DNA from: Piezodorus guildinii
Lineage: Eukaryota > Arthropoda > Insecta > Hemiptera > Pentatomidae
Length of the DNA: 64,000 nucleotides
Direction of reading: 5' to 3'
NCBI GenBank assembly: GCA_023052935.1
Contig: CM041297.1
Location: 52,619,917 to 52,683,916, forward strand
The notes beneath the pieces were generated by a model. The model saw only the letters and a program-made list of their open reading frames with translations. It was not told the DNA's origin and searched no databases. This document shows positions 22,436-34,003 of this stretch, piece after piece. Each line of letters opens with the position of its first letter. Within the stretch, counting starts at the first letter, position 1. The translations under genes and the position numbers were made by a program.

Positions 22436-23065
22436 TAGTAATGTTTTTAATAATCTTAATTTTTCTGTTGAAATATTTATGTATTTCATTGTAACAAGAT
22501 TTATATCAGGACTAGGTACATTTTATTTAGAACAATTTTATTTTTTATTATTAATATAAATAATTGTGATTATTCTTCGTATTCAAAAATGAAGAAAATA
22601 ATTTCTTACCTTTATAATCTCTTTTTACATGGAAAATATTGTAAAATAAAGCAAATTCCCACAGTGTGCACCATAAGATATGTATTTATTAATTAAATTA
22701 TTTAAAAATAATAACTGATATTTGCCATCAATGAAAATTTTACGCCTGATAATGAATAGGCAATTTGTATAGGTATTGCCGGTCAGGTATCCCCCGGCCC
22801 CTTAGGGTCCCTCCGTAATGGTCATGTTATCTTTAGCGGGGGCTATTACTTGGCCTTATATATGTTCCGTAGTTAAACTTCTACATATCGATTAATCGAT
22901 TATCACTCTTTACAAAGGAAACTTCTGTGTGCTTAATGATTATAAGGGAAGAAGGATTAGTTGGGTAGGCCTTTAGGGAAACATATTCATTATGAATAAT
23001 TGAGATGTTTTGATCCACAGGAACAAGCCGTCCAAATATTATGTCTTATTTAACGCCCATAATAG

Positions 23066-24011
<946 letters not shown>

Positions 24012-24012
<1 letters not shown>

Positions 24013-24029
24013 GGTGCCGAAACCCGGGA
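24012..24029 (+). promoter_or_regulatory. Primer-binding site complementary to tRNA-Phe
   Basis: The 18 bases TGGTGCCGAAACCCGGGA lie directly after the 5' LTR, sharing its last T. They complement the 3' end of animal tRNA-Phe: CCA, discriminator A, the acceptor strand pairing with GCCGAAA, and the first T-arm bases. The match was made from memory of arthropod tRNA-Phe. The site primes minus-strand DNA synthesis. Confidence 0.85.
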
Positions 24030-24127
24030 ACTCAGACGGGCAAGTTACCAAAGTGACACGTTTTTTTTTATCACGCCGTGCATTTTGAATTTTATATTTC
24101 TCTTTCTTTCTCTGAAAATTAAGAAGA

Positions 24128-25057
24128 ATGGATGGATTAATAAGACCACCAGTCCTTAATCTACCGGAAAACCCGCAAGTACCGGAAGTTCAGCAACCGC
24201 CTGTGCCGGTAATCCCTCCGTTACCCAGGAATACGCTAGCAGAAGCACATGCTAATGCCATGGCATGGATGCGAATCAAAACAGCGACATGTCAGGACCT
24301 GAGGAAAGCGATTTCGGACTTGGAACGTTTTGGTGGCGAGGTAGGTGACCTAAACCACTTCCTCAAGGGCGGAGATCGCCTCATGGCAAGGATCGAGGCG
24401 AAGGTAGAAGAAGACCTACTACCCCAGGGGGACGCCGAAGCTTTGAGGGCGGCCTTAGTTTGTCGCGTGAGGCGGAACATATTGAACCAAATCCAGGCGG
24501 ACGAGGAAACACCATGGGCGATGGTCAAAGAGAGGTTAAAGAAAGCCTTCGGTGGAGGCCGTTGGACCCCGGAAGAAGATATATTCCAGATGTTCCGGGA
24601 AAGATGCTCACCTCGCCAGACAGCCGGACAATATGCAGGAATCCTACTTGCAAGATATAATAGGATAACTGAGAAGATGCGAGAGACAATGAGCGCTCCC
24701 GAGGTAGAAGGCAGGATGAATTTCCTATCAACAATTCTCAAGGTGCAGTTGGCCAAGGAAACTAGGAAGAGAGACTCGCTACCGCGGGACCGGACTTTCG
24801 TTGAGTGTGCCCAGGACATGGTAGATGCGAGCGCTAGAGAAGAAGAGTCCAGGATGGAGGTAAACATGCAAAGGATAAAGAGAACTCACCTCCCATCTCG
24901 AAGAAGCGGGCCTTCAGTAGAGGTCACCGAGGGTTCGGATACTTCGGAGACGGAGGGAGAAGAAGCAGGGAGCAGTGGCAGCGGAGGAGAGGGATGCAGC
25001 AGATGGAGCCAACCGCGACGAGCAGCAGCCGGAAGGAGGCAGAGAGCGGGGATCTGA
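24128..25057 (+). CDS. gag: Gag-like structural protein of the gypsy element (309 aa)
   Basis: First ATG after the LTR leader, about 100 bases past the primer site. The N-terminus is proline-rich (residues about 5-35), followed by a helical region (about 40-250) rich in charged residues with W-T-P-E-E-D-I-F-Q-M-F-R near the middle, as in retroelement capsid domains. The C-terminus is an acidic, Ser/Gly-rich stretch (about 265-290) and then a basic tail (R-R-A-A-A-G-R-R-Q-R). No CCHC zinc knuckle is present; the basic tail may bind RNA instead (inference). It ends in a TGA, after which the protease continues in the same frame. It should form the virus-like particle shell. Confidence 0.88.
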   Translation: MDGLIRPPVLNLPENPQVPEVQQPPVPVIPPLPRNTLAEAHANAMAWMRIKTATCQDLRKAISDLERFGGEVGDLNHFLKGGDRLMARIEAKVEEDLLPQGDAEALRAALVCRVRRNILNQIQADEETPWAMVKERLKKAFGGGRWTPEEDIFQMFRERCSPRQTAGQYAGILLARYNRITEKMRETMSAPEVEGRMNFLSTILKVQLAKETRKRDSLPRDRTFVECAQDMVDASAREEESRMEVNMQRIKRTHLPSRRSGPSVEVTEGSDTSETEGEEAGSSGSGGEGCSRWSQPRRAAAGRRQRAGI

Positions 25058-25315
25058 GGTGTGTGCTCGCAGAGAGGCGACCGCACAGCAATATGTCATA
25101 ATATACGAGGTAAGCAATGCTGGTTGCCAATAATCCAAGTGTCTAGGGGAGTGAAGTGCCTAGTGGATACAGGGAGCTCTAGCACTATTATGACCCGGGA
25201 GGCGTTGGAAACGCTGTGTGATAGAGAGAGAGCAAGTCCAATTCGAAAATGTGATTGCCAATTACTTACCTTGGGGGGACCGTGTAAAGTCGAGGGGAAG
25301 CTGAGATCGGGCTAG
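25058..25315 (+). CDS. Aspartic protease region of the gypsy element, frame-interrupted
   Basis: Open in the same frame as gag and directly after its stop codon. The catalytic motif is C-L-V-D-T-G-S-S-S-T-I (Asp codon at 25166-25168), preceded by L-P-I-I-Q-V. The frame ends early at a TAG (25313-25315) because of a one-base change within the G-run around 25293-25296. Protease sequence continues in another frame: the second conserved motif V-I-V-G-C-D-L-L lies at about 25387-25410. An ATG at 25061 exists, but a stand-alone start is unlikely; expression probably needs readthrough of the gag stop. As sequenced, no single frame holds the whole protease. Confidence 0.85.
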   Translation, partial: GVCSQRGDRTAICHNIRGKQCWLPIIQVSRGVKCLVDTGSSSTIMTREALETLCDRERASPIRKCDCQLLTLGGPCKVEGKLRSG

Positions 25316-25356
25316 ACCATTGGGTTGAGAAGGGGGGTACCCTAAAGGTACATATA

Positions 25357-25605
25357 GTGGGGAACATGACCCGGGAATACCAGGTGATAGTGGGGTGCGA
25401 TCTGTTAGGACAGGTGGGAGCGCGGGTCCGAAACAGCCAGGGGTTTTGGAGCATTCGGCTGGGCCAACGGACATACAGATGTCGGGAAATTGCAAGGGGG
25501 AAAAGGGCGCGGATAGGCGCAGTCACCGAAGTCAACGACTGGAGAGACACAATACGGGCCGACTTCAGGACATTTTTTTTCGGGAGGGCGAAATCTTGGG
25601 CGTGA
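25357..25605 (+). pseudogene. Protease-to-RT linker of the gypsy element in a second frame
   Basis: Frame +1 relative to the window start. It carries V-I-V-G-C-D-L-L-G-Q-V-G (C-terminal protease motif) and the start of the RT-connecting region (F-R-T-F-F-F). It breaks at a run of eight Ts (25573-25580); the pol frame continues after it. The change from this frame to pol is equivalent to -1, so the T-run is either a slippery site or a one-base homopolymer error. The overlapping start of the downstream frame (25395-25570) is not homologous-looking and is probably non-coding. Confidence 0.7.
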
Positions 25606-28424
25606 CGGGGAGGACGGTCCATGAGATACCCCTGAAACAGGACAGAGTCACCTACGTCAAGGAAAGACGCTATCCGCAGGCGCTCCGCAAGCATATCCGG
25701 GAGGAATTGGATAGTCTACTCGCGCAGGGCATCATAGTTCACAGCACGTCCCCGTACAATAGCCCTTTGTGGGCGGTGAAGAAGAAGCCGGCCCCTGGAG
25801 ATCGTACGGAAAAGTATCGTGTGGTGATCGATTATCGGCAGCTTAACGATAATACCGTAGACGAGCGGTACCCGATTCCCCGATTTGAGGACATATTGGA
25901 CAGGCTGAGCGGGGCCGTGGTCTTTAGCACCTTGGATCTCAAAGCCGGGTACCATCAGATCCAAATGCACCCCCGGGATCAACATAAAACGGCGTTTACC
26001 TTTGAACGGGGGCACTACGAATTTACTCGTATGCCGTTTGGGCTCAAGAACGCCCCCATCACCTTCCAACGTCTGATGGATGAATTTTTGATGGGCCTCG
26101 ACGAACCTGTGTGTCAGGTCAACATGGATGACCTCCTTGTGTTCAGTAAGACGGACGCCGAGCATGTGGAGCACTTACGTCGCGTTTTCCAGAGGGTGCG
26201 GCAGTTCGGGCTGAAACTATCCGGGGAAAAATCGATACTCGGGCAGGCGCAGATCAATTTCTTGGGACATACGATCTCCCGGGAAGGGGTCAAGCCGGAC
26301 GCCGCAAAGGTTGACGCTATCCGCCGCATGGCAATCCCTCGGGATGTAAAGGGGATCCGTCGCCTCCTAGGCACGCTCAACTACTATCGCCGATTCGTCC
26401 CCGACATGGCGGAGTACTTGGTCCCTATTAATAATTTACTGAAGAAGGGTGCTAAGTTGACTGTGACCCCGGTGATGGAGCAGAACATCCGTAAATGTAT
26501 GGATCGTCTACAGGCGGAACCGGTACTGGCGTTTCCGGACTTTAATAAGATGTTCACTATTACTACCGATGCCAGCGATTACGCGGTGGGGGCAGTTTTA
26601 TCGCAGGACAGCGAGGGGGGTGATCGTCCTGTGGCGTATGCGAGCAGGCGGCTAACGGACGCGGAGACCAGATATAGCGCCTTGGAACGGGAGCTGCTGG
26701 GGATTGTATGGGCGATAGACCACTTTAAGCCTTACGTTTTCGGGAGGAAGTTCCGTGTCCATACCGACCACCGGCCGTTGCAATGGGTCGGGAAGTTGAA
26801 AGAATCCTCTGCCAGGGTCGCGAGATGGAAGGAATTCCTCCATCAATATAATATTGAGATCGCCTACAAGCCCGGAAAGGACAATGTTGTGGCGGACTGG
26901 CTGTCGAGAGCCATTATGATCAATGCCGTTGAGGAGGGAGAGCCGTCCCGCGACGTGCGTCAGTTTCTGAGGGAGTGGACACCGGACGGTGAGGGTGAGG
27001 CTGGTCCTGCAGTTCCGGATGGTGATGAGGACTCGCCGGAGGACGGGAGCTCGGCGGAGGAGAGGCCGGTTGAAATGGAAGAAGTCGATGAGATCGTAAA
27101 TGATAAACGTCGGCAGATAATTTGGAAGACGCGGACTGAGGGGACGATTAAAATCGAATATCGGGCTTACGGTAAGAGCAAAATCAACATCATCTGGTCT
27201 CAACCGGGGGTCCGTGACGACCAGATTTGCAGGGCGTTACTAGATGCGTCAGAACCGGGGAAAGTCCATCACCTCTACGTCGGGAACGCCACTATCTGGG
27301 ATAAGATTCGGCGCATATGGCGCTCCGAGAGGATCGGCGTCGATCGGACGTTTATACGATGCCAGTACTCCGTGGAAACACTTCAGGATGAGGAGCAGCA
27401 GAAGGAGGTTACTCTTGCTTACCATCAGGGTAAAACAAACCACCGCGGAGTTAACGAGACGTTACAAGCGTTGCGTAGGCGATATTTCTGGTGGGGGATG
27501 AAGAAGACCATCCAGGACGCGATCGGTGCGTGCGAAGTGTGTCTGCGCACGAAATATGACCGGCACCCCCCGCGCGGTATGCAGGAAGAGACACCTACAG
27601 GGGACTCGCCTCTCCACGACCTCCAAATCGACACTTTCACCTGGAGGGGTTACAAGTGGGTCACCATTATTGACCTCTTCAGTAAGGTGGCCATGGGGTA
27701 CCAGGTGCTCGACAAGTCGGCAGAAGCGGTATTGGAGGCTCTTCACGTATGGATGCAGTTTTATGGGGTACCGGAGAGAATTTCGTCGGATGCGGGTCGG
27801 GAATTTGATAACGTCGCGATCCGGGAGGAAGCGAAACGCCTAGAAATTACATGGCATTTCACTACGCCGGGCCATCCGAAAAGTAGGGGTAGCATCGAGA
27901 GGCTCCACAGCACCCTGAGTGACCACCTCCGCGTGTATCAGGGCGAGAAGGGCTTGGAGCCAGATGTGGCCATGAGGAAGGCAATTGTGGCCTACAACCA
28001 CTCCATCCACTCCGTCACGGGGTTCTCCCCAATGGAAGTTTTATTCGGATTCCGAGGGCTGCGTCGCGACTGGTCGGACACCACCACGAACGATCGATGC
28101 GTGGGAGACATCGTTGCCAATAGGGCGGAAATAAGCAAGGCGTGGGGTAAGGTGCGGAACAAATTAAGGAGGGAGAAGAGTCAGCGTGTGGAGCGGGAAA
28201 ACCTTAAACTACGGGATCAGATGGGCGACATCAAGATCGGTACTGTTGTCTATCGCAAACTGGCCACTAATAGGGGGAAGGAGTTACTGCGGTACGAAGG
28301 CCCGTTCAAAGTGACCGCGATCAGGGAACACAATCTTGTTACGATCGACAGTCTTCGGGAACCTAAAAAGCGGCGCACTGTTCACATTGAACAACTCAAG
28401 CTTCCGATGGTAGATCCGCGCTAG
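25570..28424 (+). CDS. pol: Gypsy pol: reverse transcriptase, RNase H and integrase
   Basis: Open from 25395 to 28424 (1009 codons); recognisable pol begins near 25575. Numbering from 25395: RT with D181 (S-T-L-D-L-K-A-G-Y-H-Q-I) and active site N-M-D-D (243-246), where the family normally has Y/F-x-D-D. RNase H has D392 (T-T-D-A-S-D-Y-A-V-G-A-V-L) and T-D-H-R-P-L. A linker rich in acidic residues (about 510-560) leads to the integrase zinc domain H677, H683, C713, C716, and the catalytic triad D746, D799, E835 with 35 residues between the last two. A GPY/F-like motif (Y-E-G-P-F-K-V, about 967) ends the integrase. It makes the cDNA in the particle and inserts it into the genome. No internal stops; coding region intact apart from its 5' junction. 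Confidence 0.95.
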
Positions 28425-28868
28425 CCTCCGCGACCTGTCTTGCTCTCGCCTCTGCACGCCTCTTTTCTCGTTGTGCAGGCTCATGCATTTTATGTAAAGG
28501 TTTTTTTGTTTTTAGTGTTAGTGCGGCTATCAGTGCACAGTGTATTCTTTTGTTCTGGTTTTTACAGACGCTATGTTATGTTGTATCTTTAGATTTAGGT
28601 TAGTATGTACATATTCCGAGGTGTATTTATGTTTCTTTTTCAATTTCTTTTAATTTGGTTTTCCGTTTTTGTTTAAGTGGTATGACCATGCAGGTATTTT
28701 TTTTTTTTTTTTTTTTTTTTTTAGTTTTCTTGCAATATTCTTTTTTTTTTTTTTTTTTTAGCTTGTAAGAACCATTGTGAGGTATCAAGGCTAAGGACTG
28801 CCCTCTCCGTTGTTTGCTTTAGTGTGAGTTTCCAAAATTGAGAGTATCTTTGAAAACTGGCGGGGGGG
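28425..28868 (+). other. 3' untranslated region and polypurine tract of the gypsy element
   Basis: T-rich sequence with two long T-runs (28697-28722 and 28741-28759) and no frame, so no env. A short purine tract 'ggcggggggg' (28859-28868) abuts the 3' LTR and is the likely plus-strand primer; it has one C. Confidence 0.8.
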
Positions 28869-29051
28869 AGTTATGGATAGGAGCCGGGTAGTATTAGCCT
28901 TAATACCATCTTGGGATGTAAACAACATCCCAAACATATATAAGCAGGATTATTTCCACCAATAAAGTAGTATTGTTTCTGGAACTGTGAGTGTCGTTTC
29001 TTCTCAACCTTTCCCTTTTTTTTTATTTATTCGTCTTGACCAAGCATAACT
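28869..29051 (+). repeat. 3' LTR of the gypsy element
   Basis: 183 bases, aligned without gaps to the 5' LTR with one substitution (29033). Same AGTTATGG start and CATAACT end. Followed immediately by (TA)n, as is the sequence before the 5' LTR. Confidence 0.96.
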
Positions 29052-29052
29052 T

Positions 29053-29125
<73 letters not shown>

Positions 29126-29180
29126 ATATTTTTTATTTTTTTTATTTTATACTTATTTTTTATATATATATATGTTCACC
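29052..29180. repeat. (TA)n microsatellite, right flank of the gypsy insertion
   Basis: Two TA arrays separated by T-rich sequence; it is the displaced right half of the array at 23720-23829. A 78-codon frame over it is an I-Y microsatellite translation. The region 29180-30950 has no recognisable gene; 29800-29860 has one of the short GAAACG-type motifs listed under findings. Confidence 0.9.
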
Positions 29181-30964
29181 TTTATACTCTTGTATATGAA
29201 AATGTCTTCTATTCGTTAGAGCTTTAGAAGCTTTAGTGTTACAGAGTTGTAATTAGATTATTTTTAAAAATTTAATTTAAAAACAAATAATAATTTTAAA
29301 CCAGCCCCTGAAGAGCTTAGGCACTTTTACAGAGGATCATATAGTTGAATTATTTCAATTCAATTTGTACATTGGGAATAATTAACAGTCTCTCAGTATT
29401 TGTAGCCATGGAAATCAGATTATAACCTATACAATAATTGGTATAAGCATAAGTAGGAATGAATGAGAAGTTTATTTTTTAAGTTTAAATAATAATTGTG
29501 AAATAAGAAATTATGTATACTTATTTTTTTTTTCAATAATTCAAAGAGTATAGGTATATAAAAATATAATATCTTACATTCTTAGACACGATATTTATTT
29601 ATATCTCTTTTGACGAGTTTAGTCATAATAGTTTAATATTTTATAGAATTAAATGTTTAAAAGGATTATTATAAATTTTAGAACAAGCTGTATTAAAGAC
29701 AATAAAGCTGTTGATTTTGTCTTCAAAATTTTTAAATGCACAATTTAAATTACAGTATATTTAAGGTTAATTCCTAGTAAGCCTTTGTAATATCGTAGTT
29801 ATATCCTTTGAAGAAAGCCGAGAAGCAGTTAACTTCCGAAACGCTCACAGTTTTAAGACTTTTTTTAAGAGCTCTCTTTCTCGGCACTAAAACTGAGACA
29901 AAAAAAAAAAAACCTAATTACCCGAACATAATCTTTATATAAGCTGCTTAAGTAAAGTTTTAGCGGAGGCTAGTAAAGTGGCCTCATACGCCGAGTATGG
30001 CCCAATTAAAGAAGAGTGGCGAGAGGAGTTAAGAAGACCCCGTCGTAAAACGGCCACCGGTTGGTTGTAAAAACTTCCAGTAGTAATTCCACTAAATGTT
30101 TGTGGGGAGGCTAGCCAGGTGATAGCAACCCCCCACCCTTCTTACCCATAATTCTCTTTATCTTAAATTATTCCTAATTCATATTAATCCCATTACTCAC
30201 CTTCCCTTTATTTATCGCTGTCCTCCTCGCCGTATTTTTAGGAAGTTATTAAGGAGGTGATAGGGAAGGATTAATGCTCTCTCCCAAGAGCTGGATCTTT
30301 TACCTACTTCCTTTTTTAAATGTAAACTCCGAAATATTTTGATTTTATTTATTAATACCGCCTTTTGTATTTCTCGTGAGATGTCCTATTAATTATTAGG
30401 AGTTAATTAATATTGAATAAGGTCTACAAACAGAAAATCAAATTCTACATAACTTTAATCATTAACCGGAATACAAGATCCGGTAGCAACCCAATATCCA
30501 ATGGATACCTAGTTGGATTGTCAGGAAATGGGGTGGTAGACAGAGCTGCGGGGGGAAAAGCAAACACAAAGAGTTTTTTCTCCTCATATACTAAAACTAT
30601 ATAAGAATTAAAATATATCTTTTTGAATACAGTCTATGATAAGCTTCTTAATAACTATCATCTTCATAGTTGATATCAATCAAAGAGTTATTTGGCTTTT
30701 ATTTAATTCCAGATAGATTAAATCCACCTAGGTAGTTTTTCTTTCCGGCGGAAATCTTTTTTGATATAAACTTCACTGACTAAACTTAGTGATCCAGTCG
30801 CCCAGTACCTTTTTTCAGGTATGGGACCCAATACCGTAGTGATAGATTGAGACATAATGCGAAAACTCTAGAGGGTTGTAAAATATCACAGGACCTAATT
30901 TGGATACATCCCCCTGATTTACTACGCCCATGCAAACACAGACCATTCTGTGGGACTGTGATAT

Positions 30965-31240
30965 AGATTCAGAAGAAACAATCAAGGAATGGCAGGAGAG
31001 ATATGACTGGGAGTCACAGTCTGAAGGAAAGGATTCCACACATAGTAAGGCTGCGTACTTGAACAAAAAATATCTTAACTAGATGAAAATAGAAAATTAT
31101 GGTAATTGTGCAACATGCAATGTTTCTGAAGACTCGCGCCACATTCTATTCAGATGCAGAAAATATGGGAAGGAAAGAGAAGAGGTGATTCCACTAGATG
31201 AAGAAGCAACATTCAATGCAAAATATGAAAAAAATTAACA
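30965..31240 (+). pseudogene. Non-LTR polyprotein C-terminus with zinc-knuckle-like motif
   Basis: The plus strand reads E-T-I-K-E-W-Q-E-R-Y-D, then S-K-A-A-Y-L-N, a stop, and M-K-I-E-N-Y-G-N-C-A-T-C, ending S-R-H-I-L-F-R-C-R-K-Y. The arrangement C-x2-C-x(7-8)-H-x4-C together with 'W-Q-x-R-W/Y' is the usual end of RNase H-bearing non-LTR polyproteins (I/R1/LOA-type). The RT and RNase H parts are absent. The minus-strand 83-codon frame over it is an artefact. Confidence 0.7.
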
Positions 31241-31394
31241 GAAATTATTTTATTTTGTTATATTTTTGAGTCTCACTCCATTTACATCATTTTGTAAATC
31301 AGTTCAGATGTATTCACCATATAGGGTTTGGTTTTAAATCTTAAAGGTCATTTGGAAAAAAAATATTAGGGGTTCTCAATGACGATAAATCATG

Positions 31395-31995
31395 TTTAAT
31401 TAATGGTTTTAAATAAGCTTCAGATAAACCCAAAGCCATTGCCATTGGTCCCAAACATCTCCTCAACACCGTCTCGTATCACTCTCTACTTTACTTTACT
31501 CCTAGACATATTATCTTCCACACATCCGTTAGAAACCTTGGTGTATTCCTCAATTAAAATCTATCCTGGTATAATCAATCGATGCTTTTTAACTTTTAGA
31601 AAATCAATTTCCACCCTCACACATTATCTTAGGCTACACGCTTTAATAATACCCATTAAAACACGCCAGCTCCTAGTATCCTCTGTTTTATTTACCCACT
31701 CTGATGATGGATAAGTTACAAAAACTCACCCCTTGAACTTACTCATTTTCGCCCACAGAATTGTTTTCTTTAAGAGATTCTTAGTCATTTGCTCATCGTT
31801 GTTTTGGAATTCCTTACCTAAGTCAATCCGCACATCCCAATCATTAAAAGTGGGCCATGTCTTATTGACTGCTACAAGTTTCTGGCCCACAGTCATCAAA
31901 TTTTATTATTTTTTGTTGTTCAACTTTACTAAGGAAATTTTTAAATTAGAAACTTTCAGAAGACTGCCACAGTTCCTTTATTTTTTTATTAATTA
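31395..31995 (+). pseudogene. Non-LTR RT C-terminal remnant
   Basis: Frames at 31403-31714 and 31733-31996. Recognisable pieces: L-N-K-L-Q-I-N-P-K (region after the RT catalytic box), then S-F-R/L-T-F-R-K-S-I-S-T-L-T-H-Y-L-R-L-H-A-L, then T-R-Q-L-L-V-S-S-V-L-F, then F-W-N-S-L-P-K-S-I-R. The signatures and spacing fit a CR1/L2- or Jockey-related RT. Upstream domains are missing and the frame is broken at 31715. A T-rich run follows (31905-31995). Confidence 0.65.
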
Positions 31996-31999
31996 GTAT

Positions 32000-32480
32000 T
32001 GATACAGATCTTAAAACCTCATTACCTATTCTCCCTTCCTCAAAGATCTATATTTTGTCAAGAATAAACTCATTCATTATGACCTTGATGGTAATTTTGT
32101 TATTGATTTGTCCCATATCAGATACTCTCCCTTTCATGAAAAACTCGATGCTTACTAAAACCCACTAGTTTGAATCCTCGCTTCTCCTTCAATTCTTGAT
32201 AATCCTCCAAGACGTTTAAATAGAAGATTTATTTCATATCAGATACTATTCTTTTCATGAAAAACATGACCCTTACTAAAACCCACTGGTTTCAATACTT
32301 GCTTCTTCTTCAATTCCTTATAATTCTCCGAGACATCTGAAAGGAAGATGGCCTCGAGACCTTCTGATTTAGAATATTATTTGGAGGGCTGACAAGAGGA
32401 GAGTTTCTTTGTGTAGAGTACAGTTTCTCTACATATTTATAAGATTATATTTTCACATTTACTAGATTTTTTTTTATTTT
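32000..32480 (+). pseudogene. J2 Jockey-like 3' fragment containing an internal duplication
   Basis: The motif 'ccctttcatgaaaaactcgatg..tactaaaacccactagtttgaat' (32130-32175) is repeated as 'ttcttttcatgaaaaacatgacccttactaaaacccactggtttcaat' (32248-32295), so part of the element is duplicated in tandem. The second copy continues to 'gatggcctcgagaccttct', the codons for the W-P-R-D-L-L-like terminus in family J2, and a 3' UTR. No intact frame. Confidence 0.65.
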
Positions 32481-32504
32481 AATGTAATTGTGAATTCCCA
32501 AAAC

Positions 32505-32795
32505 AGAGCAGTGGATAGAGCACAAGTCTAATGTTCAGCCCCGTGTCGAATCTCGGCTGAAGCGGAATATTACCTATTATGGCATTTCAGCCTTTTGATA
32601 TTTTTGAAGTATGGGTACTCCCGGACTGACGCTATTTTAACCACTATTAGGTGGATATCATAAAAAGGAGATAAATCTGGAGCTTTAGAATGATCTCGGA
32701 CTAATTACCTCATTGCACGGCCGTTGGCCTAGAACCAGTACACATCTCTATATGTAGAGCCCAAGGGGTTGTAGTGGAACCGTTTTATTTTATTT
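32505..32795 (+). mobile_element. tRNA-derived SINE (family B), diverged copy
   Basis: Head with 'gcagtggatagagcacaagt' and a decayed B box ('gtgtcgaatctcgg'), then a body ending 'acctcattgcacggccgttg' and 'ctctatatg', closely matching the better copy at 36112-36440. The A-box-like and B-box-like spacing fits a tRNA origin. Confidence 0.75.
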
Positions 32796-32820
32796 TATTT
32801 TTTTTAAGTTTCAATAAATA

Positions 32821-33992
32821 TACGCTGCCGGTCAAAACTTTGAGAACACCTATGGCTCACATCAATAAATCTGTTGGAATTTTTTGGTTGTGCGGCAGTT
32901 TGGTGCTTGGATTTTTTCTCTTTGTTTATTATGCAGGTCACACCACGTAAAATCCAACGGAAAATTTATTATTTTATGAAAAACAACGAAAATTACCTAT
33001 GCAGTCAACTTCTTAAAACATAGACAGTAAAAAATTCAATAAATTAAACTAAGAATAAAATTTATACTCTCACAATTCACCTTATTACTAGACTCCAGAC
33101 TCCAGATCTCCAGACACAAAAATCACATTGTTTATTTTTATTTTATTTTTTGTCACGTTAGAAGTCTCAGCAAAAGTTAGATTTAATCAAATTATTTCTT
33201 GTTATTTTCGATATCCGCAAACATTTCTTACACCTAATTAGCAAGTTGTTTTTGTTGTTTTTTTACACCAAAATCAATCTTTATTTGTATAGAATACATC
33301 TGCAAAGTTTTAAAACATTGATTGGAAATGCATTACAATGCGCTACTTATTTGCTGCAATTTATTTTGTAATGTTTTTATTTTTGGTGAAAAAAAAAAAA
33401 AAACAAAATAAAATAAAATAAACAGATAGAAATAAAAATTGTTTGTTTGTTTATTTGTTTAACGTCACTTTATGCTGCTATGGCTAATCGGACGATGCTG
33501 CAGTGGGAGTTCTAAATTTTGCCTATCCAGGTTTTATTAGGATAGGGATCTTTAACGAGTACCTGACATCGTACAGGCTCGGGACCACCTTGCCTCCGAA
33601 GGACGGCATGACTAAGGATTTTTTACTCCCATTAAAAAATCCTAGGACCACCTGCGGGTTTGAACCCGTGACCTTTGGCATAGGAGGCTGTTATGCTAGC
33701 CACCCAGCTACAAGTGATCCCAATAAAAATTAATATAGGTAAATAAACAAAATTACAGATATTTAAATCATAAGATAGGATTAGTAATTCAAAATTTTGT
33801 AATAGTATATGTTTAGTTCTCTTATGTTTATATTTATAGGTTGATAACTTAGTATAATTACAAATTTGTAGCAAATTGTTTATAAATACAAATAATAATA
33901 AGATACCTTTAGTTTATTTAAGTATTCATAGGAGTTGTACATGATTAATTGATATAAACGTATGTGGTCTTAAACTTTTGAGCGGCGCTGTA
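32821..33992. mobile_element. Tc1/mariner-like non-autonomous element flanked by TA
   Basis: Left end: TA followed by 'cgctgccggtcaaaactttg'. The right end, reverse-complemented, is 'cagcgccgctcaaaagttta' bordered by TA. The two ends form imperfect terminal inverted repeats extending about 45 bases, including 'atcaat.aatc' inside. TA target duplication and 'GGTCAAAA(G/C)TTT' ends are typical of Tc1-like transposons (inference). No transposase frame remains; the inside is AT-rich and carries a SINE insertion at 33441-33721. Confidence 0.75.
33431..33731 (-). mobile_element. SINE family A, full length, with 10-bp target duplication
   Basis: SINE body 33441-33721, flanked by direct repeats AATAAAAATT (33431-33440 and 33722-33731). 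On the minus strand it has a tRNA-like head ('tgggtggctagcataacagc' with B box 'gggttcaaacccgc'), conserved body and an (AAAC)n/(AAAT)n tail seen as 'gtttgtttgtttatttgttt'. Inserted inside the Tc1-like element, so it is younger. The 76-codon plus-strand frame on it is not a gene. Confidence 0.92.
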
Positions 33993-34003
33993 TTTTCTTT
34001 TTT

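Noticed and set aside
24292..24867. 191-codon minus-strand frame and others opposite gag and pol
   Set aside because: Shadows of the sense gag/pol coding sequence.
28425..28868. An env-like third gene in the gypsy element
   Set aside because: Only about 440 bases lie between pol and the 3' LTR, T-rich and without an open frame.
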